Part shown: in pieces, positions 1 through 6,876 of the stretch
How positions within the stretch are numbered: the first letter of the stretch is position 1
How the letters are laid out: each line of letters begins with the position of its first letter
NCBI GenBank assembly: GCA_964526915.1
Contig: CAZGMS010000203.1
Location: 1 to 15,159, forward strand
DNA: 15,159 bases
Direction: 5' to 3'
Origin: JAHJDR01 sp964526915
GTDB lineage: Bacteria > UBA10199 > JADGCS01
Notes under the pieces: generated by a model
Database searches by the model: none
What the model saw: the letters and a program-made list of their open reading frames with translations, nothing else
What the model was told of the DNA's origin: nothing
Translations under genes and position numbers: made by a program

Positions 1-303
1 AGGGAACTGGTCTGAATTATTGCCGGGATAAAACAAAGGGGAAATACTATGAAGGTCTCAATCCCTTCACGCAGGGAACTGGTCTGAATTATTATGAAAA
101 CGATAATTATTTATGGAGCGAAACGTCTCAATCCCTTCACGCAGGGAACTGGTCTGAATTCGGCAATGACAGTGAAATATCTGTTATGAATACGGGTCTC
201 AATCCCTTCACGCAGGGAACTGGTCTGAATCCATCGGGGTGATCAACGTTACGCAACCAGGGCGGGTGGTCTCAATCCCTTCACGCAGGGAACTGGTCTG
301 AAT
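1..303 (-). CRISPR. CRISPR array, type III-B associated, truncated by the left edge
   Basis: There are four complete identical 35-nt repeats at 55-89, 125-159, 196-230 and 269-303, plus the last 17 bases of a fifth at 1-17. On the plus strand each starts GTCTCAATCC and ends GGTCTGAAT. Spacers lie at 18-54 (37 nt), 90-124 (35 nt), 160-195 (36 nt) and 231-268 (38 nt), and all differ. On the minus strand the repeat ends in GGGATTGAGAC, close to the ATTGAAAC end common in type I/III repeats, which gives the 8-nt crRNA tag. A short stem TCCCT/AGGGA with a GCGTGA loop sits inside the repeat. Transcription is therefore inferred to run right to left, with the leader and the newest spacer (231-268) on the cas2 side. 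No repeat in the window is degenerate, as expected for the leader-proximal end. Confidence 0.98.
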
Positions 304-454
304 AGCACCATCAAAATCTTCATAAATCACGCTTCGTTCAACACCAAAACCGAGAACCTTCACCACTTTTTTCTTCATCATCGTTTCTTTACAACAGGTT
401 TTCGAAGAACCCTGTGAAAGTATTCATAAATTTTTATGCGAGAACCATCTGAAA
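304..454 (-). promoter_or_regulatory. CRISPR leader
   Basis: This is the only gap of more than 13 bases in the cas-array unit and lies between the stop of the second cas2 and the first repeat. Its position upstream of the array in the inferred direction of transcription makes it the leader, which should hold the array promoter and the site recognised during spacer integration. On the minus strand it includes AT-rich CATAAAAATTTATGAATAC just after cas2 and an imperfect hairpin at 394-415. I see no convincing sigma-70 promoter pair. An open frame starting at 381 runs through it into the array. Confidence 0.75.
394..415 (-). other. imperfect inverted repeat in the leader
   Basis: On the minus strand this reads as ACAGG G TT, then CTTCGA, then AA A CCTGT: five outer pairs, one G/A mismatch and two inner pairs around a 6-nt loop. 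No T-run follows it in the direction of transcription, so it is not an intrinsic terminator. It could be a binding site for an integration or regulatory protein, or a structured part of the pre-crRNA 5' end. Function is not shown by the sequence. Confidence 0.4.
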
Positions 455-754
455 TCATACAATCATAAAACTCCTATTCCAATCCTCATCCACAAATTTA
501 TTCACACCCAAATACTCACGCTTCTGCCAATCTGTCTCACAAACAAAATAGTACCGCACAGAATCAAAACCAACATCAATCACCCGATTAACTCGATTGT
601 GCAGTTCGCGCAATTCTTTGGTGCTTACAAAAAGTTCAAACACAGACTTTTGCACGCGTTCGCCATAATCTTTTACAATCTTCGCTACACGCGCAAGCCT
701 TTTTACATCTGCTATATCGTACACTGCCAGCGTATTGTAAACCGGATTTCTCAT
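455..754 (-). CDS. cas2: Cas2, second of two tandem copies
   Basis: A 99-aa protein with the Cas2 ferredoxin-like layout: a first strand ending in AVYDIAD (residues 10-15, with Asp13 in the position of the conserved Cas2 aspartate), a helix, then RVQKSVFELFV, which is the conserved QxSVFE strand, and a C-terminal SVRYYFVC strand. Cas2 is the small dimeric core that bridges Cas1 dimers in spacer integration. Its start overlaps the stop of the upstream cas2 by ATGA (751-754), so it is probably translated by coupling; only a distant AAGGA lies upstream. It is clearly diverged from its neighbour, so this is not a recent duplication. It carries a longer N-terminus (MRNPVYNTL) than the first copy. 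It is the last gene before the leader. Confidence 0.92.
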   Translation of the reverse strand: MRNPVYNTLAVYDIADVKRLARVAKIVKDYGERVQKSVFELFVSTKELRELHNRVNRVIDVGFDSVRYYFVCETDWQKREYLGVNKFVDEDWNRSFMIV

Positions 755-1050
755 ACGATCACAAAATCCTTCAGTTCAATTTTCTCGCCAATCCCCTGAA
801 CCACTGATCTTTTAAGACACTTGACGCACAACGGATATATCCTCAGCGAATCTCTTTTAAGATCCAATATTTTTTTCGATGCGACCTCGATTTTATGAAT
901 CACTGCGGAATCAACATCAAATTCAAAAATTGATCTCTGTCGACGCCAGCCATAATTCTCCAAAACTTTACTCAGTTTGCGCAAACGCCTCTGAGCTTTT
1001 TTGTCGTCAACGGAATCAAACGCAATATCGTAAGTGAGCACATAAATCAT
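751..1050 (-). CDS. cas2: Cas2, first of two tandem copies
   Basis: A 99-aa Cas2. It starts MIYVLTYDIA, with the conserved Asp8 at the end of strand 1, and has the helix region RRLRKLSKVLENYGWRRQRS followed by SIFEFDV, the conserved strand after the Q(R/K)S motif. The C-terminal LRIYPLC strand matches the family. The gene overlaps cas1 by ATGA (1047-1050) and the next cas2 by ATGA (751-754), so cas1, cas2 and cas2 form a coupled adaptation block. The ribosome site before its start is weak (GGTGATG). Expected role: dimeric partner of Cas1 in spacer acquisition. Confidence 0.95.
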   Translation of the reverse strand: MIYVLTYDIAFDSVDDKKAQRRLRKLSKVLENYGWRRQRSIFEFDVDSAVIHKIEVASKKILDLKRDSLRIYPLCVKCLKRSVVQGIGEKIELKDFVIV

Positions 1051-2231
1051 CGCATCACCAAAGGTTCGTACACCGCAACATCACCCCGCAAAAAATCCGC
1101 GTAGTGGTCCACCTGTTCATCAATCGCCTTCCGATAAGTCGTTCTGGCAGACAAACGTTCGTGATAAAATTCAGTATCCAATTTATTTTCGAACTGCTCC
1201 AAAACTTTTTTCAGAGCGGGCTTGGCCAGCACCATCGCTCTCTTGCCAGTGGCCTCATCGTGCCCGTCATCGTCCAATGAAGTCATAACATCTGTTTCCG
1301 CGTGATATTCCCGCGGCATCGTATCGACCCTGCCCTCACTGAACACCCCTATCGCGTCCTGCGTCACATCAGGTTGGGACAGGGCTGTCACAGGTTTTAC
1401 TGTTGACATGATATCGGTAGTTTCTTCATCATTTTGAAAATATTCAAAATCAGACGCACTAATAATGTTCAGATTAAAAAGCGAAAGCACCAATGTATCA
1501 ACAACGATGGGCCTGAATTCTTCCATCAGATCAAGCACCAAAGACCTTCTGCCATAGCTGTGCGCATGCAAATGCCCTAAATAGGGATCCAGTCCCCGCC
1601 GCTCAACCGCGTTGTCTACCCGATAAAACAGCATCGTGTAGAGCAAACTCAAGACCGCGTTGACGGGATCTGTCGGTGGGCGTCTACGCCGCACCCGGAA
1701 CCCCTGCGATTTGATAAAGCCTTTATCGAAAACAGAAAAATATTCCTTGGCGGCCAACCCTTCATAACCCCTGAGAGATTCCAGGTTATCTGCTGTATCA
1801 ATTTTTTTTAAGACTTCCTCCAACCTGTTTTCTTTGCCCTGCAAATCGCGGTTCTGAAACCGTTTGATGCGACCCAAAATCACCCGCTGATTGGCCACCT
1901 TGCCTTTCACAACAGATTTGGCAAACCGCAGACCAAAATCTGAAGTGGCACTCTTGGTATATTGTTGTTGTCTTAAAAAGATATTTTTTGCCATCGGCGC
2001 CATCAACTGCCCGTTGTAATGTCCGTTCTGGCTCAAGAAAACTGCACTGATCCCATGATACAGCAAGAAGTTTATAGCCCCGCGCGTGACCTCCACGCCA
2101 CCGAACATAACCACTTGTGAGGTTCTAAAGGGAAAGATGGTATTGTACGTGTCACCATCTTTTTTGGCCACGAGCGTTTCGCCCTGTTTGTGAAGCGTCA
2201 CACCGGGCGTTGTGATGTAAACTGTTTGCAT
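1047..2231 (-). CDS. cas1: Cas1 integrase with an internal acidic insertion
   Basis: A 394-aa Cas1, the metal-dependent integrase that inserts prespacers at the leader-repeat junction. The N-terminal beta domain (about 1-85) contains SQVVMFGGVEVTRGAINFLL. Predicted catalytic residues of the helical domain are Glu157 (GYEGLAAKEYF), His222 (GHLHAHSYGRRSL) and Glu237 (LDLMEEFRP). After the conserved NLNIISASDFEYF (to about 266) there is a stretch of roughly 60 residues rich in Asp, Glu, Thr and Ser. The family pattern then resumes at GKRAMVLAKPALKKVLEQFE (329-348). Most Cas1 proteins are around 330 aa, and this insertion accounts for the extra length. The start has a good GGAGGTG site and directly abuts the cas6 stop. 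No reverse transcriptase or Cas4 fusion is present. Confidence 0.97.
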   Translation of the reverse strand: MQTVYITTPGVTLHKQGETLVAKKDGDTYNTIFPFRTSQVVMFGGVEVTRGAINFLLYHGISAVFLSQNGHYNGQLMAPMAKNIFLRQQQYTKSATSDFGLRFAKSVVKGKVANQRVILGRIKRFQNRDLQGKENRLEEVLKKIDTADNLESLRGYEGLAAKEYFSVFDKGFIKSQGFRVRRRRPPTDPVNAVLSLLYTMLFYRVDNAVERRGLDPYLGHLHAHSYGRRSLVLDLMEEFRPIVVDTLVLSLFNLNIISASDFEYFQNDEETTDIMSTVKPVTALSQPDVTQDAIGVFSEGRVDTMPREYHAETDVMTSLDDDGHDEATGKRAMVLAKPALKKVLEQFENKLDTEFYHERLSARTTYRKAIDEQVDHYADFLRGDVAVYEPLVMR

Positions 2232-3059
2232 TCACACCTCCGAGCTCTTGATGCGCCCCTGACCAAAGCTTAATCCCTTCCCTACGTGAGTAACTTCCGC
2301 GAACTTGAGTAATGAAAATAATTTTGGTGACGGATTTTGAACCACAAAACTCCCGACCAGTCCGTTCAGGGGGTGACTTTGGCGTTGGCGAAAACTGAAC
2401 CTTTGTTCGTTGTGCATGGCAAGCTGACTCTCAACGATATTCCCCAGTTCTTCATCTCCGGTTGTCCTGTGGCTTGTGTAGCCATCGCCAAAAAAAGATT
2501 GAAGGGAATCAACACGTCTTTGAATCGTTTGCGCCAAAACTCTCAGGTCTATATTTCTCAATTGTTTGCCGTCGTGTTTAAGGTTAAGCGGCGTGATCAG
2601 TTTGACCGCAATTTTTTTTGGAATATCATGAGCTGAAGTCGGCTCTAATACGATGGGTTTGGAAACAGTGATTCGTTCGGGTTCTTGTGGTGGCTCCTGG
2701 TCACTAACAAAGACTTTCATTTTGGCAGAGGCCTTAACGCTCACGTCCAACACCTCGTTCAGATTACCAAACACGCGCAAAACAACACGCACACCTTCGT
2801 CACACGCGTCCCATTCAAAGACGATGCCGGGCGTCCAAGGCACTGCGCCTTCACGTTCGTGTGATTCGAACACCAGTGAATAGGGACAATTCTTGAATAG
2901 TTCACAGGTAGGGCATTTGGCTACACGATCTTTGACACATGAACCGCGGCGCAAAGATTTGCCAAACGCCCCGCGCAAGGCGGGACCCACAACAAATAAC
3001 TCTTTGTGTAAATTCACACCAAATAATAATTCTACCTCCGTGTAAACCATTCTAGACAT
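2232..3059 (-). CDS. cas6: Cas6 pre-crRNA endoribonuclease (RAMP)
   Basis: A 275-aa RAMP protein that should cut the CRISPR transcript within each repeat. The N-terminal region has GPALRGAFGKSLRR (25-38), then four cysteines: Cys41, Cys49, Cys52 and Cys58, the last within NCPYSLVFES. This is the arrangement of the Cas6 family that carries a C-terminal PF10040-type domain. The C-terminal glycine-rich loop VGKGLSFGQGRI (259-270) is the RAMP RNA-binding signature. The catalytic residue cannot be named from sequence alone. I chose the ATG at 3059, which overlaps the preceding gene by 8 bases; the longer frame up to 3140 would run deep into that gene. The weak AGGTGTG before the start fits translational coupling. 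Base composition is visibly less AT-rich than the cmr genes. Confidence 0.88.
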   Translation of the reverse strand: MSRMVYTEVELLFGVNLHKELFVVGPALRGAFGKSLRRGSCVKDRVAKCPTCELFKNCPYSLVFESHEREGAVPWTPGIVFEWDACDEGVRVVLRVFGNLNEVLDVSVKASAKMKVFVSDQEPPQEPERITVSKPIVLEPTSAHDIPKKIAVKLITPLNLKHDGKQLRNIDLRVLAQTIQRRVDSLQSFFGDGYTSHRTTGDEELGNIVESQLAMHNEQRFSFRQRQSHPLNGLVGSFVVQNPSPKLFSLLKFAEVTHVGKGLSFGQGRIKSSEV

Positions 3060-4212
3060 GACACACCTGATGTGAAAGCTCCTGAAACAAATCACGCTTA
3101 TCAACTTGTAACCTGTCAAACAATAGTGCAATCGTAGCAAATGCGATTTGAGCTTTTTCCTTTGTCAAAGGATGAAATCCATGTGCCAAGATTGACATGT
3201 TTCTGAACGATAAAACGTCCTTAAGTTTTTTTTCTATTGTTTTATAACATGTCGCCATCTCATCACTTGGCGCCAACTCACAGTACTTGTCCCACGATTT
3301 TTCCAATCCAATCATAAGATCTGCCGTTTTGATATTGTAACGCTCAAGCAACAACCATTGGACAGTCATTTCAACAAAACGATACAAACGCGCCATCGCA
3401 TCATCAAATAAACCTATTTCAAATTTTCGTTTTGCATTGAAAAACAAATCAACACATAAATTTGCCGTAGGGGAATCATGCAATTGTTGCAATTTATTCT
3501 GTGCCTCAACCAATAATTGGCGCAGTTTGGCGTCGTTTTCACTGCGCAACCTCAGACTTTCCCAAAGTCTTATCGTTTCTGTAATACCAATTTTTGCATT
3601 TTTATGATCAAACAAATCCCAGGCTTGCAATGCTTCAGTCAATTTTTGTAGCGCAGTGAATTCCTGTTTGATGACATTATTTTTTTCAATTCGCACGTCA
3701 TCGATGACAGTTAGTACGTGACTTATGGTGTTTTGAGCAGATCTCCAATCATAAGTTCGCATGTGCTCCCAAATCGAAGCAACGTCTCTACTGTACAAAA
3801 AATTAGGAAAGGTTCTAATGAAGGAATCACTGATAACAACACCCAACCCCTGCTTGTCTCTTTTTTCACCATCAACGTATGATGTTGGAATACCCAATTG
3901 AAGCGCCGCGTAAGCAAGCCCTGCGCTCATGGTTTTCGTTCCACCAGTAATATCGGCCAATATTTCTACATCTGCCGCCATAAGTTCTTTTAACCAGCGG
4001 TAACACTCATCAGCACAGTTCACCGTATTCGTGTGATCCTCAAGTTTTCTTGTATCATCCATTTCTGGATTGTAACCAATATCGCCAACCTGGCCAAGAC
4101 TACCGCGCGAAACAATAAATATCACTTTATCAGGACCATATTGTCCTTTGATTTGTTTGCACGGCTCAATCGAGCCTCCTACCGTCATCACAAGTATTTT
4201 TTTCTTTTCCAT
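3052..4212 (-). CDS. CARF-HEPN ancillary RNase of the TIGR02710/Csx1-Csm6 type
   Basis: A 386-aa two-domain protein. Residues 1 to about 140 form a Rossmann-like CARF domain: strand ILVMTVGGS (6-14) and the ligand-loop motif DITGGTKTMSAGLA (87-100). The rest is helical and ends in the HEPN RNase motif RNMSILAH (Arg337 and His344, R-x6-H) followed by GFHPL. In this family cyclic oligoadenylate made by Cas10 binds the CARF dimer and activates the HEPN site to degrade RNA non-specifically. The motif order and length best fit the TIGR02710 group; Csx1 or Csm6 are the close alternatives. The start at 4212 has GAGG at suitable spacing. It follows the AlbA_2 gene by 12 bases and overlaps cas6 by 8. 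No separate ring nuclease to switch the signal off is seen in the locus. Confidence 0.88.
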   Translation of the reverse strand: MEKKKILVMTVGGSIEPCKQIKGQYGPDKVIFIVSRGSLGQVGDIGYNPEMDDTRKLEDHTNTVNCADECYRWLKELMAADVEILADITGGTKTMSAGLAYAALQLGIPTSYVDGEKRDKQGLGVVISDSFIRTFPNFLYSRDVASIWEHMRTYDWRSAQNTISHVLTVIDDVRIEKNNVIKQEFTALQKLTEALQAWDLFDHKNAKIGITETIRLWESLRLRSENDAKLRQLLVEAQNKLQQLHDSPTANLCVDLFFNAKRKFEIGLFDDAMARLYRFVEMTVQWLLLERYNIKTADLMIGLEKSWDKYCELAPSDEMATCYKTIEKKLKDVLSFRNMSILAHGFHPLTKEKAQIAFATIALLFDRLQVDKRDLFQELSHQVCHV

Positions 4213-4224
4213 TTGTGCCTCGCA

Positions 4225-5730
4225 TTATTTTTTCTTTTTTTGTTCCGCCAAGAAGCTTCTCCCCTTCACCGTCAGCCGGTATTTCTGCAAACGGCTGTTG
4301 GGTTTATCAGGGATAGTCATTTCAATCATTCCAACATCAACGAGCGGCATAATATGTCTCTTGTAATTCATAAAAACAGAGGCCAAACCAGCACCCAAAA
4401 GCATCTCTCTTTTTGTTTTCGGTAACAGCACCAGCAAATTCATAATACTGACTTGCTCATTGACTTGCTCATTGACTTGCTCACTGACTTGAGGGGTGAC
4501 TTGATGGGTCAAATCGTTTTGTTGCGATCCTTTATCCCCGCTAATGGCGTCTCTAATTTTTTGCGGCAGAAAAAAGGTCACTGTCACACCGCCAGACTCT
4601 TCCTCAAAGTTGGGCGGAGGCACACCATATTTTTTACACTCATCCATCACTCGATTCGTACCACGACCCCATATTTCAACCACACCCGTTCTGTGAAAGG
4701 TTCCCGCAATCAAGTGATTGCGGGGCTTTGATTTGTGTTTTTTTGTCAGTTGATTAATCGTCACTCCCAATGGCAAAGTTCCATTGTTATATATTTCTAC
4801 CCTGTCATCGAAAATAGCCACCGACACATAACCAGGGACCGCCGCGTAATCCCTGTGCATAACGGCATTGAGCAAAACCTCCCTCAGTGCTTCTGGCGGC
4901 AAGGCCAATTTGTCTTCACGGTAAATGCTGTCAGATCGAAACACGCCAGTGAGCGGCAAATGCCGCTCCAAAAAAGCCATTGCCTCACGAACAGTCAAAA
5001 AAGCGTTGTAATGCTCTTGCCGATTATCAATAATTTCACCCGTCACACTCGAGCCGCGAAATCGCCCCAATTTGATATGGCATTGCAACATTTTTGGAAA
5101 AAGATTTTTGCCGTACAAAACGACTGCCGCTCTGAGCAACTGACCATCAACCAACAGGCCAAGCCTTTCCAAAATATCAGTGACTTTCGCTGGCGTTGCG
5201 GGATCGATGCGCATATTGCGGATAGCGGCTTCTCTGGTCCGTAAGATTTCGTTTCGATCCAAATCCTTCAAAGTGAAATCTTCTGCTATCTGATTTTCCC
5301 ACCTCATGCCAGAGTGCATGCGTTCGAACAGGAGTTTTTCATAATGGTCGCGACTCATTTTTTTTGTGGTATTGCCCACGCGAACATATGAGCGGCCATC
5401 AAACACATACGGCACACCTGTTTTGTCTGCATCAACCAACAAGATGATGACCTCGTTGCCATTACCCACCTTGAGTCTCTCTATATTTGGATAAACTGCG
5501 GGGTCAAATTTTTCGAACGCTTGGGATATTTCGTGAATCGTGTTGCCAGAAACAGATTGCCCCTTGATTTGGCTTTTTGGATCAACGCCAAACAACACCT
5601 GGCCGCCTTTGGTATTGAGAAACGCACAGATTGTCTCGAGCGCTTGCTTTAGTTCGCCTGTTGATTTTTTGAATTCAAGGCTAATGCCTTCATCTTGTGA
5701 TACCAATTTTTTTAAATCTTTTATTGTCAT
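4225..5730 (-). CDS. AlbA_2 (Schlafen-like) DNA-binding and GHKL-ATPase-like protein
   Basis: A 501-aa protein of the COG2865 type (often mislabelled RecG-like). Residues about 10-125 form the AlbA_2 domain: SLEFKKS (17-23), FLNTKGGQVLFGVD (37-50) and YVRVGNTTKKM. Residues about 280-390 resemble an HATPase_c_4 (GHKL) domain, with an N-box-like EVLLNAVMHRDY (284-295), VEIYNNG (311-317) and RTGVVEIWGRGTNRV (347-361). A linker of four-residue repeats, QVTPQVSEQVNEQVNEQV (410-427), leads to a C-terminal part ending in LQKYRLTVKGRSFL that looks like a winged helix. No helicase motifs are present. Such proteins are predicted transcriptional regulators, but the family is poorly characterised. It sits 13 bases after cmr6, with no clear Shine-Dalgarno site. 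It might regulate the locus or act as an ancillary defence protein. Confidence 0.85.
   Translation of the reverse strand: MTIKDLKKLVSQDEGISLEFKKSTGELKQALETICAFLNTKGGQVLFGVDPKSQIKGQSVSGNTIHEISQAFEKFDPAVYPNIERLKVGNGNEVIILLVDADKTGVPYVFDGRSYVRVGNTTKKMSRDHYEKLLFERMHSGMRWENQIAEDFTLKDLDRNEILRTREAAIRNMRIDPATPAKVTDILERLGLLVDGQLLRAAVVLYGKNLFPKMLQCHIKLGRFRGSSVTGEIIDNRQEHYNAFLTVREAMAFLERHLPLTGVFRSDSIYREDKLALPPEALREVLLNAVMHRDYAAVPGYVSVAIFDDRVEIYNNGTLPLGVTINQLTKKHKSKPRNHLIAGTFHRTGVVEIWGRGTNRVMDECKKYGVPPPNFEEESGGVTVTFFLPQKIRDAISGDKGSQQNDLTHQVTPQVSEQVNEQVNEQVSIMNLLVLLPKTKREMLLGAGLASVFMNYKRHIMPLVDVGMIEMTIPDKPNSRLQKYRLTVKGRSFLAEQKKKK
4450..4509 (-). repeat. five tandem 12-bp units inside the AlbA_2 gene
   Basis: Units at 4450-4461, 4462-4473, 4474-4485, 4486-4497 and 4498-4509 all begin GACTTG on the plus strand. 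The first two are identical, the third differs by one base and the last two are diverged. They encode the four-residue QVxE/QVxP repeat of the linker between the ATPase-like and winged-helix regions. A 12-bp period keeps the frame if the copy number changes. Confidence 0.9.
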
Positions 5731-5743
5731 AAAACATGAAGGG

Positions 5744-6874
5744 TCATGATCCCAAGAGTTGTTTGATTTTTGCTATTTTTTCCTTGTGTTTGGCAGATCC
5801 GCACTTCCATTTTTTGATTGCCGTGAGTTGGTTTTTTAGGTGTTCCAAAACATGTCGTCCAAATGCACCATCACAGCAGCGTTGTAATATACTGGCAATC
5901 AGATCGCTGGTTGAGTTGTCGGTCAAAGTATTTAGTTCAACAATCATTTTTTCGTCAGGGGTCATTTTTTCTAAAAGTTGTTTTTGAATTTCTTGCTCGT
6001 GCTTTTCGTTTGCCTCTTTGATTTTTCTAGAGATTTCTGGTGGTTCGTCCCACGCCGTAATCTCAAATAAACCATAACCAATTGATGTCTTTGCCCCTAC
6101 TCCTTCTTGTTCCAATGCTTTTGTGATTGTGTTTCTGAAGTCAAGCAAGGTTTGATCAGATATTTCTTTTGATTTTGAAACCAAAAATCTAAAAATAAAA
6201 TCGGTCCCCGGTTTGACTGTTAAAAATTGTATGGGTTTTGGACTTTGATTGTCTGCCGGGGGAGAGTTTTTTTCACCGTAATAATCGGGGTAATGGGGAT
6301 TGATGATATCAGCTCCAAGGTTTGGTGTTTTGTGTGGGTAGGCATCAAGGAATATCATTTTTCCTTTGTTTTTTTGGTTGCCAAAAAGCTTAAGCGTCAA
6401 ATCGTCTTCATCTGTATCAATAAATTCTTTATTGTTCTTTTTATCGTATTTAACTACAACTTGGCCAATCAAGTTCAATGCCCTGGCAAAACGCACAAGT
6501 CCTTTAAGGCTTGATGCAGGAATGTAGGGGATACCAAGATTATGATCCAGGGTTAATGAAATTTCAAGAGGATGTGATTCACCAATGCCGGTCACCAAAG
6601 GAGTTTTAAGACGGGCCGTTACGACAATCTTGAGCCATCCCATTCTGGAAAGTTTTTCACAGCAATCAGATTGAATCATGTGTTTTTGATCAAGTAACTG
6701 ATTTGTAAATGGTTGGAGTATAGCAAATTTTTTAGCAATAGAAGATCGGTCTTCTTTACCTTCTGGTGAATGCTTTACGGGGTCCAAAGATAATAACTTA
6801 TTGTACCAAAGAGAAAAGTTGCCTTTTTTGAAGTCCGACAAACTGGCAAGCTCTTTATAAAAAGGATGATACAT
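5744..6874 (-). CDS. cmr6: Cmr6, RAMP subunit of the type III-B effector
   Basis: A 376-aa RAMP protein that caps the 3' side of the Cmr backbone. The Cmr6 core is clear: LKTPLVTGIGESHPLEISL (89-107), GIPYIPASSLKGLVRFAR (114-131), LKLFGN, then MIFLDAYPHKTP...INPHYPDYYG (173-200), PKPIQFLTVKPG (212-223) and the C-terminal loop GVGAKTSIGYGLFEI (258-272). Beyond the core is an extension of about 100 residues, charged and apparently helical, beginning PPEISRKIKEANEKHEQEIQ, which may be a coiled coil. The start has GGGAG eight bases upstream and follows the cmr5 stop by two bases. Confidence 0.95.
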   Translation of the reverse strand: MYHPFYKELASLSDFKKGNFSLWYNKLLSLDPVKHSPEGKEDRSSIAKKFAILQPFTNQLLDQKHMIQSDCCEKLSRMGWLKIVVTARLKTPLVTGIGESHPLEISLTLDHNLGIPYIPASSLKGLVRFARALNLIGQVVVKYDKKNNKEFIDTDEDDLTLKLFGNQKNKGKMIFLDAYPHKTPNLGADIINPHYPDYYGEKNSPPADNQSPKPIQFLTVKPGTDFIFRFLVSKSKEISDQTLLDFRNTITKALEQEGVGAKTSIGYGLFEITAWDEPPEISRKIKEANEKHEQEIQKQLLEKMTPDEKMIVELNTLTDNSTSDLIASILQRCCDGAFGRHVLEHLKNQLTAIKKWKCGSAKHKEKIAKIKQLLGS

Positions 6875-6876
6875 GA

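Noticed and set aside
304..340. A further spacer next to the last repeat on the right
   Set aside because: No repeat, even degenerate, follows it, and the array orientation places the leader here.
394..415. The leader hairpin as an intrinsic terminator of the cas operon
   Set aside because: No T-run follows in the direction of transcription, and the stem is short with a mismatch.
2337..2883. Plus-strand open frames across the cas6 gene (2337-2636 and 2653-2883)
   Set aside because: They lie entirely opposite a well-supported Cas6, lack ribosome sites and have no recognisable motif.
3060..3140. Longer N-terminus for Cas6 (start at 3140)
   Set aside because: It would extend 27 codons into the CARF-HEPN gene, and the added residues do not resemble a Cas6 N-terminus; the RAMP fold starts at VYTEVELLFGV.
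4735..5244. A 169-codon plus-strand frame opposite the AlbA_2 gene
   Set aside because: It mirrors a gene with clear domain motifs, and its translation has shadow-like composition rich in His, Gln and Arg.
4225..5730. ATP-dependent DNA helicase RecG, the usual automatic label for this family
   Set aside because: There are no Walker A or DEAD-type helicase motifs; only AlbA_2, a GHKL-like region and a probable winged helix are visible.
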